In this document: positions 47,165-59,544 of the stretch, piece after piece
Layout: the number at the start of each line of letters is the position of its first letter
How positions within the stretch are numbered: the stretch's first letter is position 1
Origin: Stenopsyche tienmushanensis
Lineage: Eukaryota; Arthropoda; Insecta; Trichoptera; Stenopsychidae
Assembly (NCBI GenBank): GCA_008973525.1
Contig: WACJ01000327.1
Location: 288,499-352,498, forward strand
Reading direction: 5' to 3'
Length of the DNA stretch: 64,000 nucleotides
Made by a program: the position numbers and the translations under genes
The notes under the pieces: generated by a model
What the model saw: the letters and a program-made list of their open reading frames with translations, nothing else
Told to the model about the DNA's origin: nothing
Databases searched by the model: none

Positions 47165-49368
47165 AATTTCGGCTGTATTTCGTAGTTATTTTCTTTGTAA
47201 ATTTGCAACTATTGTATAATATAATCTACATATTTATCTTTGTTGGATGATTCAGTGCTAATTTTTTATTTATTAATAATAATGTTCCCTTTTAGTATCA
47301 AAATATTCAGTATTATTGAAGAATTTTTGATCCAACTTTTTGATTGCCTTTCGTTAGTTTCTGAAAAAAAAAATCATTATCGTTTATTTCTTAAGAATTT
47401 TGTGCTTTTTATTTTTTTTAAAATAAGCCTTTACTAATTTCAACATTAAATTTTAATGATCTTTTGAATTGAAATGGCTGCTGTGACTTAATTGTTTATT
47501 AGGTCGATGTGTTCTATTTTGAATGTTATATATAAAAATATTAATAATACGTTAAATTCATTTAATGAACAGAGAAAAAATTTGTGTAAAAATATATTAA
47601 TCAGATAAGTTGTATATATTTTTGATTTAAGTATGAATGGCAATGTATATTGGGTTTTTTCATTATTGTAAAGTTTGATATTGAATTAATATAATAAAGG
47701 GCCACCTTATTGTTTCTATGCAGAGTTTTATAAATTATTATTGTATTTATTTTATCCTCGATAGTGTGTATCTCCGTGAAACAACTATTTGATGTGACTA
47801 GTAAATAGATTTTATTTTCAAACAATCAACATTATCAAAAAATCCACTTGACCATTTTTAGTGATTGATGTTTTACTTTTGTATCAAGTATTCGACTAAT
47901 ATATACTATTTTTAATTGAAATATAATTGTACAATATGGTGATGGTTTTATCTTCTTACTCTTCCATAGGTTATCTTCGTTTAACAGATTTTAAATTCCT
48001 ATTAACCCGTTTGAAATGTTCTCTAAATTGAGAATGTAAAAATAATCATTGCTTGCTTATGCAATGGATCATGTTTGTTAACGTTTAATAATATTTTTAA
48101 TTCACCGGTGTAATTTTATATGAGATTTAATGATCATTTAAAAATGTTTTCCACATAAATAAATACTAACCCCCAGTATGTTAAATGATCGTTTGTGTTT
48201 AGGTAAAACTGCCGGTTCCAGTATTTTGTTAATTTAAAAATTTAGTTAGGATTTTTTTTTATTAAACGTCTTATTTTATCGCCATATATTACTCATTTTA
48301 TTTTTTGTTTGCTTTGTCTAGTCATTTTTTGGCATTGCTTTTTAATCTTTATTATGATCTCTGCAAAATGTTAACGAAACACCCGTTTCCTTCTTTTTAA
48401 TTTATAAGTGAAATGTTTAAAACACTTCTTAAAATTTATACTTTCATTTATTGTAGTTATAATTCTTGTTAACGTTAATTTACAGCTATAAATATAAGTC
48501 TCATATGAAAATAAAAATGTTTTTCTATTCCCAAATATACATATCTGATCCACAAAAATCGTTATCATTAGCATTATTTTTTAAATCGACAATCAAAATC
48601 CTTAAAAGACTATAATTACAGTTGCTTGGGAGTTTTTATTCGAATTGTAATCTTGCGTATATTATATTGCAAATGGATTATATGTAATTATAAATTTATA
48701 ATCAATTGTTCATTTTTATCCAGCGTAAAAGTATGTAAATTGCAACGCAAGTCTTTAAAATATGCAAGATAATGTTATATATAATCAAATAGACGTAATA
48801 AATTATCACCATTTTAAAATTTATTTAACAATAGACAGGCTTTCCCTAAAAAAAAAGCGACACTGATGACTTTGATAGATCTTTCGATTATAAACATTTT
48901 GACTAGAAAGACCTAGATAAGATAAAAGCAAGCTGCGTTTTAGTTGCACGCAGGGGCTTTAAATGTTCTATATAATTTGTGTTTTAAATTTTTAAAAAGA
49001 TCAATGATGTTATACAATATGAAAGTCTTAGATCGATTTAAATCGGGCATATCCACATTAAAATTTAATATGACATTTCTTGTAACAAAAACATTGATTA
49101 TATATTTTTGGTGCATTTAATAGTTATATTCCGTATATTATAAAAGTAAATAAATTTCCATTATATAAAAATGTACTTTTTTAAGCTTGAATTAAATATT
49201 TAAATTGTCATAAATATGTTAATTTTTGTCGTGAATTGAGACGTGCATAAATATTACCGTTTTAATTCGGGCTTCCATATAAAAATTCATGCGATGTAAT
49301 TTATTAATCTTATCGATGTGGAAAATGCGAAATGATTCGATTGATTTTATTTTTGTGCGGTTGGGAAC
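47165..49368. other. feo 3' UTR and gene-free stretch
   Basis: An AATAAA at 47693-47698 is a plausible end of the feo transcript about 530 bases after its stop. The remainder is A+T-rich with no open frame of interest and no repeat recognised. Confidence 0.4.
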
Positions 49369-49668
49369 GTTTTAAGGCCAAAAATTTTAGAAAGTTATCG
49401 GTTTGGTCGTAAGATGTCGTCTGGCGGGCATAGAGCGCGCAGTAGAAAGTCGACGGGTTGAGTCGGTGGCCGCGTCTGCGCGCAAGTCTCACTTTGAAAC
49501 TTCAAAAGTTGTGAAATCGGATTAACGGTGAACGCGGACCGGAGCGGACGCATTCCTCTCGAGTTCGTTTTGGTGTCGCGCGTAGTTTTTCGAATAAATC
49601 GAAATCGATTCGTACGGGAGAAGAGAAGCGGAGGCTTGTGTGAGATGTGATTGTGTTGAGAAAAGTTT
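49369..49668 (+). promoter_or_regulatory. CpG-rich promoter / 5' UTR candidate
   Basis: In a region otherwise A+T-rich for kilobases, about 300 bp rich in G+C and CG dinucleotides (GCGCGCAGTAG, GTCGACGGG, GGACCGGAGCGGACGC) lead to an ATG at 49669. This composition is what the Ajuba and Top1 first exons show in this same window. It suggests a transcription start of a plus-strand gene. Confidence 0.45.
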
Positions 49669-49762
49669 GTGATGTATTTGTCGGCGGAGCGGGGCGCAGG
49701 CACAGGGGGAGGAACAGATCCACCATGCCCGCCAAAAGATGAACCTGGACGTGGAAAGCTTG
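49669..49762 (+). CDS. Candidate first coding exon of an unidentified gene
   Basis: The frame reads MYLSAERGAGTGGGTDPPCP then PKDEPGRGKL and reaches a usable donor (TTG|GTACGA) in phase 1. It is the first ATG-led frame after a CpG-rich block. I do not recognise the peptide. A phase-1-compatible exon at 58029-58150 could follow. On the minus strand two overlapping frames run across the same block and are considered shadows. Confidence 0.35.
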
Positions 49763-51054
49763 GTACGATTCCTCCAAATACCTCATACTTTATTCATAAA
49801 CAGTGCGGCGGAAAGGATACGTCATTTTTTTTTTTGCCTCGTTATGCAGGATCTGTTGCGTTTCGTCGACGTAGGATGTGGACGTGCACAGCGGTGTGTC
49901 GCAGAAGTACATAATTTACGCTTACTCAGGTGTCGGCCGATCACATGGAGTCTGTCTTGCATTTCAGGGGTCATCAACATTCATTGTCAAAGTAGAAAGT
50001 GAGTCTAAGTGAACGCAAATGCGACCTTCTTTTGTCTGTCATAAAGAAAAAGAAGAAGTCGCATAATTTCGCGCATTTTCATATTCAAAATGTCATGCGA
50101 TCATTTCGCGCGTGACACATAATATTGTTGATTTAAAATATGCTTAAATTTTCATTGAAAACGTCTGCATTCGACGATCAGAGCAACAGATAATAATATT
50201 TGCTCTCGACAGTATGTAAACATTATCGAAACGCCATAATTTAATCTCCATGATGTCAAAATTGACATCGAAACTATTGTTTTGAACAAAAAATATGCAT
50301 TGTTCAAATTTATTTTCAGACATGTTTCAAATTTTTATTCAAGCCGTTCGTCTAAATCAAAATATTTATTCACATTTCGTACGCATTAACGAAGATGCTT
50401 TGATGATCGTTTCGCAACAAGTTTCCTCTAATGGCAATTCCTGACAGTATTCTACTGCCCACGTCGATAAAACCGAAATCCATTTGACGTAACTGGGTAT
50501 CGTCCGATGGAAACAATTACGTCTTTGAATCATCACCTACACGTCTATCGAGTCGTTTAAAAAGTCTATAATTCGCATTTATTTCCTTAAAGACGATCCA
50601 GAGCAAGAACGTCGGCGTCTAATATGGACACGGTTGACATTTAAAGAACAATTAAAACACCCCCAGTTGTTATGCAGAGTTATTGTTTGAAAATTGTGTT
50701 TGACGAAATTCCGTGGGAGATTTTTCTTGGACAAAACAATGCGTTCAAAATCCACACTCATTCCGGACAGAATCATTTTTATCGATGATTGTTCTGTCGA
50801 CTTTATGTAAGCTGTATGTTTATGGGTTTTATGCAACAATGTGATTGCGCCGACTGTCATTTTGCCTTAAAAGATGTAACGAATATCATTATTTCATAAT
50901 ATGTTTGAAACAAACCTTTTGCTCAATGTTGCAGGGAGTTGTAGGCATTCAGAACAGAACAAATCCGATGAATTTGCTTTTAGACCGTTTGTTATGCGGG
51001 GTCGTTTAATTAAAGTCGTTTAAATAAGTTAAAATTTAAGCTGATTTACATTTA

Positions 51055-51650
51055 CAGCAGACCTGCGGTAATCCGGCGCCCCCGGTAGTCCGACATCCCA
51101 ATACATGTATTGTACATAAGTACGGTAAAGCTTAGTCAATGTAAAATATGCAAAAGTGTGAATCTTTTTGTAAATTTGCAAAAATGAGTACGGCATAGAA
51201 CGAACCACAATTTATGATACAAAAAAGTACCGCGAGAATATTTAAAAGCTCGTCTTTACCACTGATTGTGAGCCAGGTAAAAGAGGCAATCTTTCAAGTT
51301 AAGCTAAGCATCAAGAGGTGGAGGAAGCTTTGTATATGTGGTTTCTTCAGGAAACAAAAAGGCGTACACCTATTTTTGGGTCCATATTGGCCATGAAAGC
51401 AAAGTTGTTTTTACAAGGAGATAATAAAAAAGAAGAATTTGTAGCTAGCAAGCAATTATATAATATGAAACCTTGTATTATCTATGCATATCTCATCATT
51501 TTCATATTTTTTCAGATTACAACTACTCCTTTCTAAAAAGTTCCGGACTACAAGGGGTCAGGGGCAGTACTCTATAGTCCGACAAATTTGACAATCCGAC
51601 AATGCCTTGCAAAACTTTTTTTCGGATTACTGCGGGTCTATTGTGTTTCT
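51055..51650 (+). pseudogene. Pogo/Tigger-like element with CENP-B-type domain relic
   Basis: The left end CAGCAGACCTGCGGTAATCC pairs with a right end TTCGGATTACTGCGGGTCTA, and TA precedes the left end. The interior encodes IFKSSSLPLIVSQVKEAIFQ in one frame and MEEALYMWFLQETKRRTPIF followed by GSILAMKAKLFLQGD in another. The second is the start of the Tc5/CENP-B helix-turn-helix of pogo/Tigger transposases. No DDE catalytic domain remains, so it is an internally deleted dead copy. Confidence 0.75.
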
Positions 51651-52287
51651 ATTTCAAAAATGTTACGTCATGTGTATTCATAGGTGTTACTCAAATTTTT
51701 TTGTAAAGTGAGATTAAAGTTTGCCGCATACGGCGAATGACGGCCCAAGGACTGTGATACAAAAGATCTGTAGACATACTTTAGTTACTCTTGGTGGCTA
51801 TTTAATCAAACGTTGCAGGGGAAATCCCGCTACATTACTATTTTCAAAGCATTTGTGCACCCCAAGGTATAGTTTTGTAATAGGCATGTCTGCGTGGTAA
51901 GGGCCTACGAATTACCAAGCCAACACGAGTACATACCACCAGGAACGGGCTAGCCTTTCAAAATCCCTTCAAATTAAGATTGGACTTCTTGGCCTGATGC
52001 CGATGTTCCTATTGCGTAGCTTTCTTGTTGTTCCCGCAATTTCGAGTGCAAACGAACTGGAGTCGGCTTCAGTGCGGCTCCTCGCCCTTGGAAGGGCGCG
52101 ATAGGCATCCATAGGCGATGGAAGACTACATGAATTGAACCCATGTAAAATCTTTGCACGACCGATATGGGTTGAAACTCAGAGACAAATGGCACTGCTT
52201 TCTTTCCCTTTCAGAGATTCCCAATCCCAATTTGACGACTTCATTGTGTAATTTGGTTGCCATTTGTGATCAATATGATTTGTGATG

Positions 52288-52642
52288 TATTAAAACTTAT
52301 TGCAATGCCACAAGCGCTTAATAATTATTTGAAAAGAAGCGCAGTACGTGATTTATTGCTTCAGGTCACGTGTAGCACGAAGAGCAGGGATCCAAAAGCA
52401 TATGCACACTCGCTCTTTGTCTCGAAGACTGACTTAACCACCGTATTGCGCCCGCATCATTTGTCTCCCCGTCCCGGCAGCTCAAACTTTATTTCACCAG
52501 ACCAATATACGCCAACATGGTGCATCCGTACAATATTTTACTATGCCTATGTTATTCCCGCAAGTGTAAACAGTAAGTTGACAAAGTTTTATCACAATCG
52601 AATGAACGGTATGGAATCGCATTAAATACGAACAAACATTGT
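52288..52642 (+). repeat. Dispersed repeat, copy 2
   Basis: Near-complete match to 27245-27570, including AAAAGCATATGCACACTCGC, GGTGCATCCGTACAATATTT and the GAACGGTATGGAATCGCATT end. It has a 12-base extra segment (ACGAAGAGCAGG region) relative to copy 1 and lacks the extra tandem unit. No coding potential beyond a shared chance frame. Confidence 0.65.
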
Positions 52643-53931
52643 TACACGTCTTTAGGCTAAATGTATCCCTCGTTTTCTCTCCGAAAATACTAGGACATTG
52701 TCTTATTTGTATTAATTATATGGAAATCGACATTTTAGATAATTTCGCTGTGTTCGCTTGGCAGTGTGAAAAACGGCATGCTTTCATCAGGAATGTTCAA
52801 ACAAATAGTTATGCGTTCACACCTACATTGTCTCGACCGAACGAACATCCGCTGTATTGCGTAGCTTCTCCCAAATACATATTTTGACGAAATAGTGGCC
52901 GCAACCTACAACACTTTCACAACGTCTATGTAATTCTCAATGATCCTTCTCGCATTCTTTAGCAAAAATTATATTAACATTTTGACCATAGACTCATTTG
53001 CGACGCGGTCTTGCGTCGAGTGCTTTCTCTCTTGTCTGCGAGAAAGAAGACTTGCTTTCGATTGTGCATGTTTTGAGCAAGAATTAATGTCATTTGCCGA
53101 TTGATCAAAGAGCCCGGATGCATATAGAGAAGCATCCAATGCACTGATTTATTGTTGCAATTGAAGGTTAGACCCCATTATCAATTTCTACCGGTCGAAG
53201 CGTGTATTTTGCACGCGTTGTCCATGATGGATGTCAAACGATTCTCGATATGTGGGTCGACAACCTTTGGTATCGGGAACGCGTTAATATGTAGGCTATG
53301 GCAGGGATAATTAAAAGGCGGTCCGCGTCACGTGCGTTCCATGCACGATTGATGCTACTTTCCCGCTATTTCTGCTTTGGCTTTGCGTTTTTTTTTTTAA
53401 ATAAATAAATAAATTACAATCATTAAAACGCATACGAATTGAAAAAAAATGCACAATTTGGAATAGCAGATGGTCAGAATTCAAATATCGTTTCTCATTG
53501 GTGCTTGACGGTTGTTTGTCTATTTTTCATCCGTTCGGATTGTCACATGATCTGCCATTCATTGCCGTTTTAAATACTTGTTTTAGGAATAATCTTATAT
53601 GAAACTTGTACACAGCAAATAAAATCTATATAGACTGTAGTTCAACGTCTATGTATCGCCACGTCGCACTTTTGGCAAGAATTTTCCGCAAAGATATAAT
53701 GCTGTTTGCACACAAATGGTTAAATCAAGTGATCATTTTTTTAAACTCAAACTTATCACATCTTTCACAATATGTATTCTATCTTCTAGGAATAACAAGG
53801 GAAATGTCTGTCTGGGAAATGTAATCTGCATATGATTTCAAAATGTTTATAATAAGTGTGGCTTATTTGGTATATATCGTGTAAATCGGCATCGATCTTT
53901 CGAAGGAATGAATTGTTTGTCAATTGAAATA

Positions 53932-55162
53932 CAGACGACCCGCGATAATCCGACAAACGTTTTGCAAGGCGGTGTCGCATTGTCGAATTTGTCGGATTAT
54001 AGAGTACTCCCCTAGACCCCTTGTAATCCGAAACTTTTTGGAAAGGAGTATTCCGAAAATTGATGAAAATTATGAGATATACATTGATAATACAAGGTTT
54101 CATATTATAGAATTAATGTCATAAACACAATGGCCATGGCGATTATAAAAAATAAAAACTTGTTACGCCCGGGTGAGTTCTCACCCATATACCCCGAGAG
54201 GGATGGGAGCCAATCCTACGCCCGTAGGCAACGGTTGAACCCCTGGGGTAATGATGTGGATTAGAGATGCGCCAAAATACAGCTGGGATAGCCCAGCTAA
54301 CATGAGTTGGTATGCAGGTGCCCCCTTCGCTGCGTACCCATAAAGGGGTGTGTGGAACAGCCAATTACAGTACTTGATGGAGACTGTCAAAGGCTTCACC
54401 ATTATTCTCAACATCCTAGGCACCCAGGGGAGAACGGTTTTAGGCTGTTCGAATGGCGACTCGTCTCCGTGGCTAGGTACTACAAATGAATGGACCGATA
54501 CGAGTACCATGGGGAAGGGGTAGCACCTGCAGTCCGTCATCTGCAGCAGCCCCCTTCAAACTGAGGTTGGACTCGTGGTGGAAACCTCGTCTCTTCTGGA
54601 GGGCGCTGAGCAAAAGAGGTAGGCACCTGAACGCTCTGCGCGTATCGTTTCTCGTGGAGCTAAAAGATCAGTGGAATACACTCTCTGTTTGGCTAGTCCA
54701 GGGTAACCTGGGACAGATTATACAGCAGCGCATGAAATAGGGTCGATATTGATGATCCTTCAATCCAGTCAGTCAGTTACATGACGTGTTTTGCAGCGTT
54801 TTAACTATTATTTGCTACTCTTATTTTTTGTTAACTTTGCCTTCATGGCCAATATGCTTCAACCACAACAATTTATAAACAAAGCTTCCTCCACATTTAG
54901 ATGTTTAGCTTTCTTGAAAGTTTGCCTCTTGTCTGACCCACAGTCAATGGTGGAAACGAGCTTTTGAATGTTCTTGCGGTTCTTTTTGTATCATAAATTG
55001 AGGATCGTCCTACGCCGTAATCACCTACCTATTTACAAAAAGATTCATTACGATTTAGGCAGTCCAGAATTTGAATTTTTACATTATCGAAGCTTTACCG
55101 TACATACGTACTATACTTGTATTGGGATGTCGGACTACAGGGGGCGTCGGATTAGACTGTGA
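53932..55162 (-). pseudogene. Tigger-like element, reverse copy, split by an insertion
   Basis: The left end (CAGACGACCCGCGATAATCC after TA) and the right end (GGGCGTCGGATTAGACTGTG) are those of the same family in reverse. The right-hand part encodes, on the minus strand, IQKLVSTIDCGSDKRQTFKK followed by AKHLNVEEALFI, the same CENP-B-type domain as at 51.2 kb. About 660 bp of G+C-rich foreign DNA (about 54125-54785) separates the two halves. Confidence 0.7.
54125..54785. mobile_element. G+C-rich insertion within a Tigger-like copy, unclassified
   Basis: The block is much richer in G+C than its surroundings and breaks the Tigger homology on both sides. It carries several frames of 60-120 codons on both strands, none recognised. 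It ends in a short repetitive tail (TCCAGTCAGTCAGTTAC). It may be the 3' part of a LINE, but no reverse transcriptase motif is present. Confidence 0.45.
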
Positions 55163-56592
55163 CCTAGATAAGGTTTTTGTAATTTTGCTCATGAAATTCC
55201 AATTTCGCCAAAGATTCAATGTTACAAACGTTTGATCATCAGATCATGTCTCGATGGTCTATTGCCAGTTACTGATAATTTAGCATCCATCTTCAACGAA
55301 GAATTCAAAAGAATGTCTAGTTTAAAATGTGTTTTAGTTTATTACACCTGATTAGAGTGTTGGCACACGACAACCGAGAAGACCGGTACTTTACTTACTC
55401 GGAGCGTTCGTGTCATCGTGGAAGTAGTTTTTACTTCCAACGTCGTCACTGTCATTATCGATGTTTATTGATCGCCACGTTAACATCGATCGATACTCCG
55501 TAAATTGCAATTAACTCCATCCGATTGCAAGATTTCCCTGTGCATCCATTTCCGCATGCAAATCGATACTCTAGGCCTAGATTTTCGAACGTCCCATAAA
55601 GACTTTCATCTTGCAATGTGTCAATCTTGAACGACGTTATCTTCAGCAGGATGTCATTCGCTGATGTAAGAAATCTTGTGTAGAATTTTATACGGATTTG
55701 AGTAGCTTAGGAAGGTATCGTCTTTTTATCGGAATGATGACGGTGTGCAATAAAAACGCACTCGAAGCAAATTGTACACCATCTAATTCAGTGGCTCTCA
55801 ACAAAATAATACCAATGGCGACAGTCGATCTATATTATATTTTATGTAGATGTTAATTGTAGCTATTATCCATGTTGTTTATAACCATCACCTTGTGGTT
55901 ATGTAATTTTTAGATAACACTTTTGAACATGATTTGGGATTTTCTTTTAAGAATTCTTCCAGGTGCAATAGTTCAAGATCAGCGATATTTCCTCTTTGTA
56001 ATTTGTTCCAGAGTTCTTAACACATTTTAATTGTATTGAGGAATATGGTGAACATACTGAATGATCCGAATTGAAATAATTTCAACAGGAAATATTAAAT
56101 AATCATTATTTGCTCATTGTTTCCGTGGTTTGCTAATTATTTTCGCATAATATTTTGTCGCCAAAGTGGACATGTAAATGGTATTTTGATGAAACTGACC
56201 TAATGTGGTCAGTTATATCAAAATTCCTTGATCTATTTATTCCAGTCGTATGACTGATATATTATCATCAGGTTATTTAATATCAATGTAAAGAAAGAAA
56301 TAAGTCGAATTGTCGACTATTGTTATTTAAATATTGCAAAGCGTGTATGCTATGTGAGAGCCCTGCCTTTAACCTTTTAACTACCAGCGAATTTAGAGAT
56401 ATTAGAAATGGCGTAAAAAGTTGTTTGACTTATGTATTTTATTATCTACAGGCGACGTGTGTGTCTTAACATATGCATGTATAACACAAGCACTGATTCG
56501 ACAATACCAGATTTTGGTTTCGATTCTGAAATTTAAAAAAGGTATTGGATATACACAAAAATAAATGTTTAGAAGTATTTGGACTGGTGAAT

Positions 56593-57055
56593 TTAAATAT
56601 TTGTTGACAGTCTGGATCTGATTTTGGTACCCAGGCAACTTGCTGCTGAAAATGCACGCTCAGCCTCCACACTCGTTGGAGGTATCGTCATCAGATATTT
56701 AAATGCTAGTTCGAGTTGATGATCGCGTGAGCCTCCATTTTCGTATAACACCATCAATGTGACTAATAAAATTCCTATCTGCTGAAACACAGACTAAAAT
56801 TCGTAAATTTCCCGATTTCCCCACAAATTATTTATTTCCATCGCGGCAGATGAATTCTTACATACTATATTATTTTGATGTGATTCGTAATTATATTACG
56901 GAGGAATACAAAAATTTTGAAGCCCGTATCTATTATATTTCATATCGATATTCACATTATTAGGGTCGAGGTGTAGTAAATACATCACCGGTAGGGAAAG
57001 ATTAATGTAACAATTTGAAAAACATATATGTACTGTATATGCGTATACATAGATT
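56593..57055 (-). pseudogene. hAT transposase C-terminus relic
   Basis: The minus strand reads HQLELAFKYLMTIPPTSVEA then ERAFSAASCLGTKIRSRLST, the hATC dimerisation domain (IPPTSVEAERAFSAA signature). The upstream part (56739-57055) is repeated at 59168-59490 and, reversed, at 63500-63790. Only the extreme C-terminus and the outer end are kept, so the element is internally deleted. Confidence 0.8.
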
Positions 57056-58028
57056 AGACATAATAATTACTAAATGTAAAATATTTTTTCTAAAAAACTT
57101 GTCCCGTCTTCTGTCGTTAATAATTTTTCTATAATTCCAAGCAGCAGAGTTAGAATTATCCATAATATAATTTCAAAACGTTAACCACGTCAATACACGA
57201 ACGATGTGACTTGTAATGAATGTCAACGCTCATTATAATGCCGTTAGGAATATGCATAAAAAATGTCATAAATATATTCCAACTTATTCATAATTTTACA
57301 CATGATTATTGAGATTGTGGATTTGAAAGGCGCTTGCTGATTTTCTGACCTTTTGAATTTGTTTTAGAGGGGAATTTTCACGCTTATTCTTTAAATGAAT
57401 GGAATCTATAATGGACGCCATTGTTATACAATAGGAGTTCTTCAATCCTGCTCGTTATCTCCTACGGTTCGATTTATACTCGGAAAGACATTTTCTTTGC
57501 GCCAGTTTTATCGTCCATTGTAGGTCGTGTTTTTTATTTTTTTTTATTTTTTTTTGGGTGTTTTATCATTGGGTCTGTCAAAGGCACGAACCGGCTTTCG
57601 TGAGCTCATATATAACGTGGCATTCTGTGTTTCTGTTTTTTTTTGTGCCATTACATGCTTCGCTTGAAGACTTGACATTTAGAACTCGCTCTGTAGTTTC
57701 TTTCGGTAATATGAAATTCATCCTCGATCCCTTTTTGTTCCCCTAATCCCTACGTTGTCTTGCGTATCTCATAATGTAAGATGGTAATATTGACGAATTG
57801 ACAACCCACGCCTTTGTATGACCATCTTTAAACTTTGGTAACATATCAATTAATTGTATTGTAAATGGAGACATTGCGTCATTTGATACGTACAGGTGAT
57901 GTCGGTCTATATCTTAAATTTTATCAATTATTTAAGATTTGGAAGCGTCGGGCATAACACATTATACGAAGTGTCGAGTGCAAGACAGTTTTATGGTTTT
58001 TCGATTCATTAAAAATAATTTTATTCAG

Positions 58029-58150
58029 ATTTAAGCATCATGGCAACCGAGGAGAGTAATGGACTCTGTGTGAAGTGTTGGAAGCCGAATATGATTCAAT
58101 TTTGCTACGAAGAAGTGGGAGTCTGTTGCGAGATGAGTCAGATTGCGGAG
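58029..58150 (+). CDS. Candidate internal or alternative first exon, unidentified gene
   Basis: After an acceptor (TTATTCAG) the frame reads LSI then MATEESNGLCVKCWKPNMIQ and FCYEEVGVCCEMSQIAE, ending at a donor GAG|GTATAA in phase 0. It is Cys-rich and has coding-like composition in an A+T-rich setting. Entry in phase 1 fits the exon at 49669-49762; the internal ATG at 58040 could also serve as an alternative start. The family is not recognised. Confidence 0.3.
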
Positions 58151-58493
58151 GTATAATCTCACATTTAATACAAAGGCTTTTATAAGTTGAATGTATTGTT
58201 GCACTAGGTTCAGTTCTTCTGGAAGTTGAATGAAGTCATGATCAGAGAGAGGTACGTCTTGAGTGTTTGGCGCCAATGTTCAATGCCAGTCCAGTTATAA
58301 TAGAGCCTCGATTTGCAATCATTTATAACGGTCCTTTTTTTCGACAATGGATACAAAATTCTTTAAATTCTTTACTGAGCAAATGACAAACTTCTGATGG
58401 ATGAAGATTCAAAGTGAATATTCCGTATTTGGGTCAGCAATTTAAGGAAAAGATCAAAAAAAATTCTTTTATAAATCGTATTTGATACCTATA

Positions 58494-58575
58494 GGTAGCA
58501 TCGCGGTTAAGCGATTAGACTCGTAACTCAAACATCTTGGGTTCAAATCTACTGGAGGTGTGGCTGGCTACCACA
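58494..58575 (+). mobile_element. tRNA-derived SINE head
   Basis: GGTAGCATCGCGGTTAAGCG resembles a tRNA A-box region and GGGTTCAAATCTACTGGAGG a B-box (GGTTCAANNC) at the usual spacing of about 35 bases. The pairing of a full tRNA cloverleaf is not intact and the 3' side runs into unrelated sequence, so a SINE is more likely than a tRNA gene. Confidence 0.45.
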
Positions 58576-58954
58576 TTTTTAAAAACATATATACGCCATG
58601 TCAAAGTAAAAATAATGATACTTCAGTCATAATTTGATATTTAAAAAAAGTATAAAGCATTTTGAAGATTTTATAACAAAATGAATGTTGAAATTAAATA
58701 ATTAAGCTTGTCTTAATTATAACCTAATGAAGTGTTACCTGCTACAAAACAAATGATTCGTGTATTTAGTATAGTGTGAACATTTTAGTATTATTGTATT
58801 CATAAACTAATACTATCATAAACAATTATACAGAGTGTTTTGCACATGAATCGACAATTTTTTGGGGGTTTAGGGGGTCTTTTGCTACGTTTCACGCATA
58901 GGCCTTATGTCCCGAGTGTCATGGTTGTCGAATTTTTTTCCAGACCCTCCAGAT

Positions 58955-59045
58955 CTCCAGATCTGGACGTGCCATATTTCGTCGCTCGCACAGTCTCCAG
59001 ACCTGACTGACTCCACTGGATTTCTTTATTTAGGGAAGTTCAAAA
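58955..59045 (+). pseudogene. Tc1/mariner-type DDE domain scrap
   Basis: The frame CHISSLAQSPDLTDSTGFLY LGKFK matches the common ARSPDLTPLDFFLWGHLK block around the second catalytic Asp of Tc1/mariner-like transposases, with several substitutions. Nothing else of the gene is visible nearby. Confidence 0.5.
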
Positions 59046-59167
59046 TAGTTTTTTGTTTAAAGAATTTAGGAGTTGTTTATGACTGGAAGCTCAAAAGTGT
59101 TTTTCTCTAAACCTATTCCACAAAATAATGATTTATTTGGATAAAAAATGCATTGCAAAATATATTG

Positions 59168-59544
59168 CATTGCCCTCATTTTCGTATAACACCATCAATG
59201 TGACTGATAAAATTCCTTTCTGCCGAGACACGGACTAAAACTCGCAAAATTCCCGATTTCCCGACAAATTATTTATTTCCGTCCCTGCAGATGAAAACTT
59301 ATATATTATAATTCTTTAATGTGATTCGTAATTATATTACGGAGGAATACAAAAATTCTGAACTCCGTATCTATTATATTCCATATCGATATTCTTATTA
59401 TTAGAGTCGAGGTGTAGTAAATACATCACCGGTGGAGAAAGCTCAATATAACAATTTGAAAAACATATATGTATTCTATATATGATTAGACTGTTACTAC
59501 ACCTAGGCGTCGCCTAAGTTCGCCAATTAGTAGTTACGCCACTG
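59168..59544 (-). mobile_element. hAT element terminal part
   Basis: It matches 56739-57055 and extends further to an end reading GTAGTTACGCCACTG (59530-59544), whose reverse complement CAGTGGCGTAACTAC is a classic hAT terminal inverted repeat. The copy therefore defines the outer border of this family in the window. It is non-autonomous. Confidence 0.75.

Larger units (their letters stand above)
49763..58028. other. Gene-poor stretch, possibly a long first intron
   Basis: This holds two Tigger-like copies (51.06-51.65 and 53.93-55.16 kb), the second copy of the dispersed repeat (52.29-52.64 kb), a G+C-rich insertion (54.13-54.79 kb), a hAT relic (56.59-57.06 kb) and a G+C-rich piece of unknown kind at 51.88-52.25 kb. 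The rest is A+T-rich DNA without recognisable content. Confidence 0.4.

Noticed and set aside
49395..49786. Minus-strand frames of 94 and 102 codons over the CpG-rich block
   Set aside because: High G+C content lowers stop frequency; composition and the splice donor favour a plus-strand first exon and 5' UTR.
54181..54540. 119-codon minus-strand frame with hydrophobic stretches
   Set aside because: It lies inside a G+C-rich insertion in a dead transposon and matches no family I recognise; not called as a gene.
58494..58575. tRNA gene
   Set aside because: A- and B-box-like sequences are present but the cloverleaf stems do not pair, so a SINE head is more likely.
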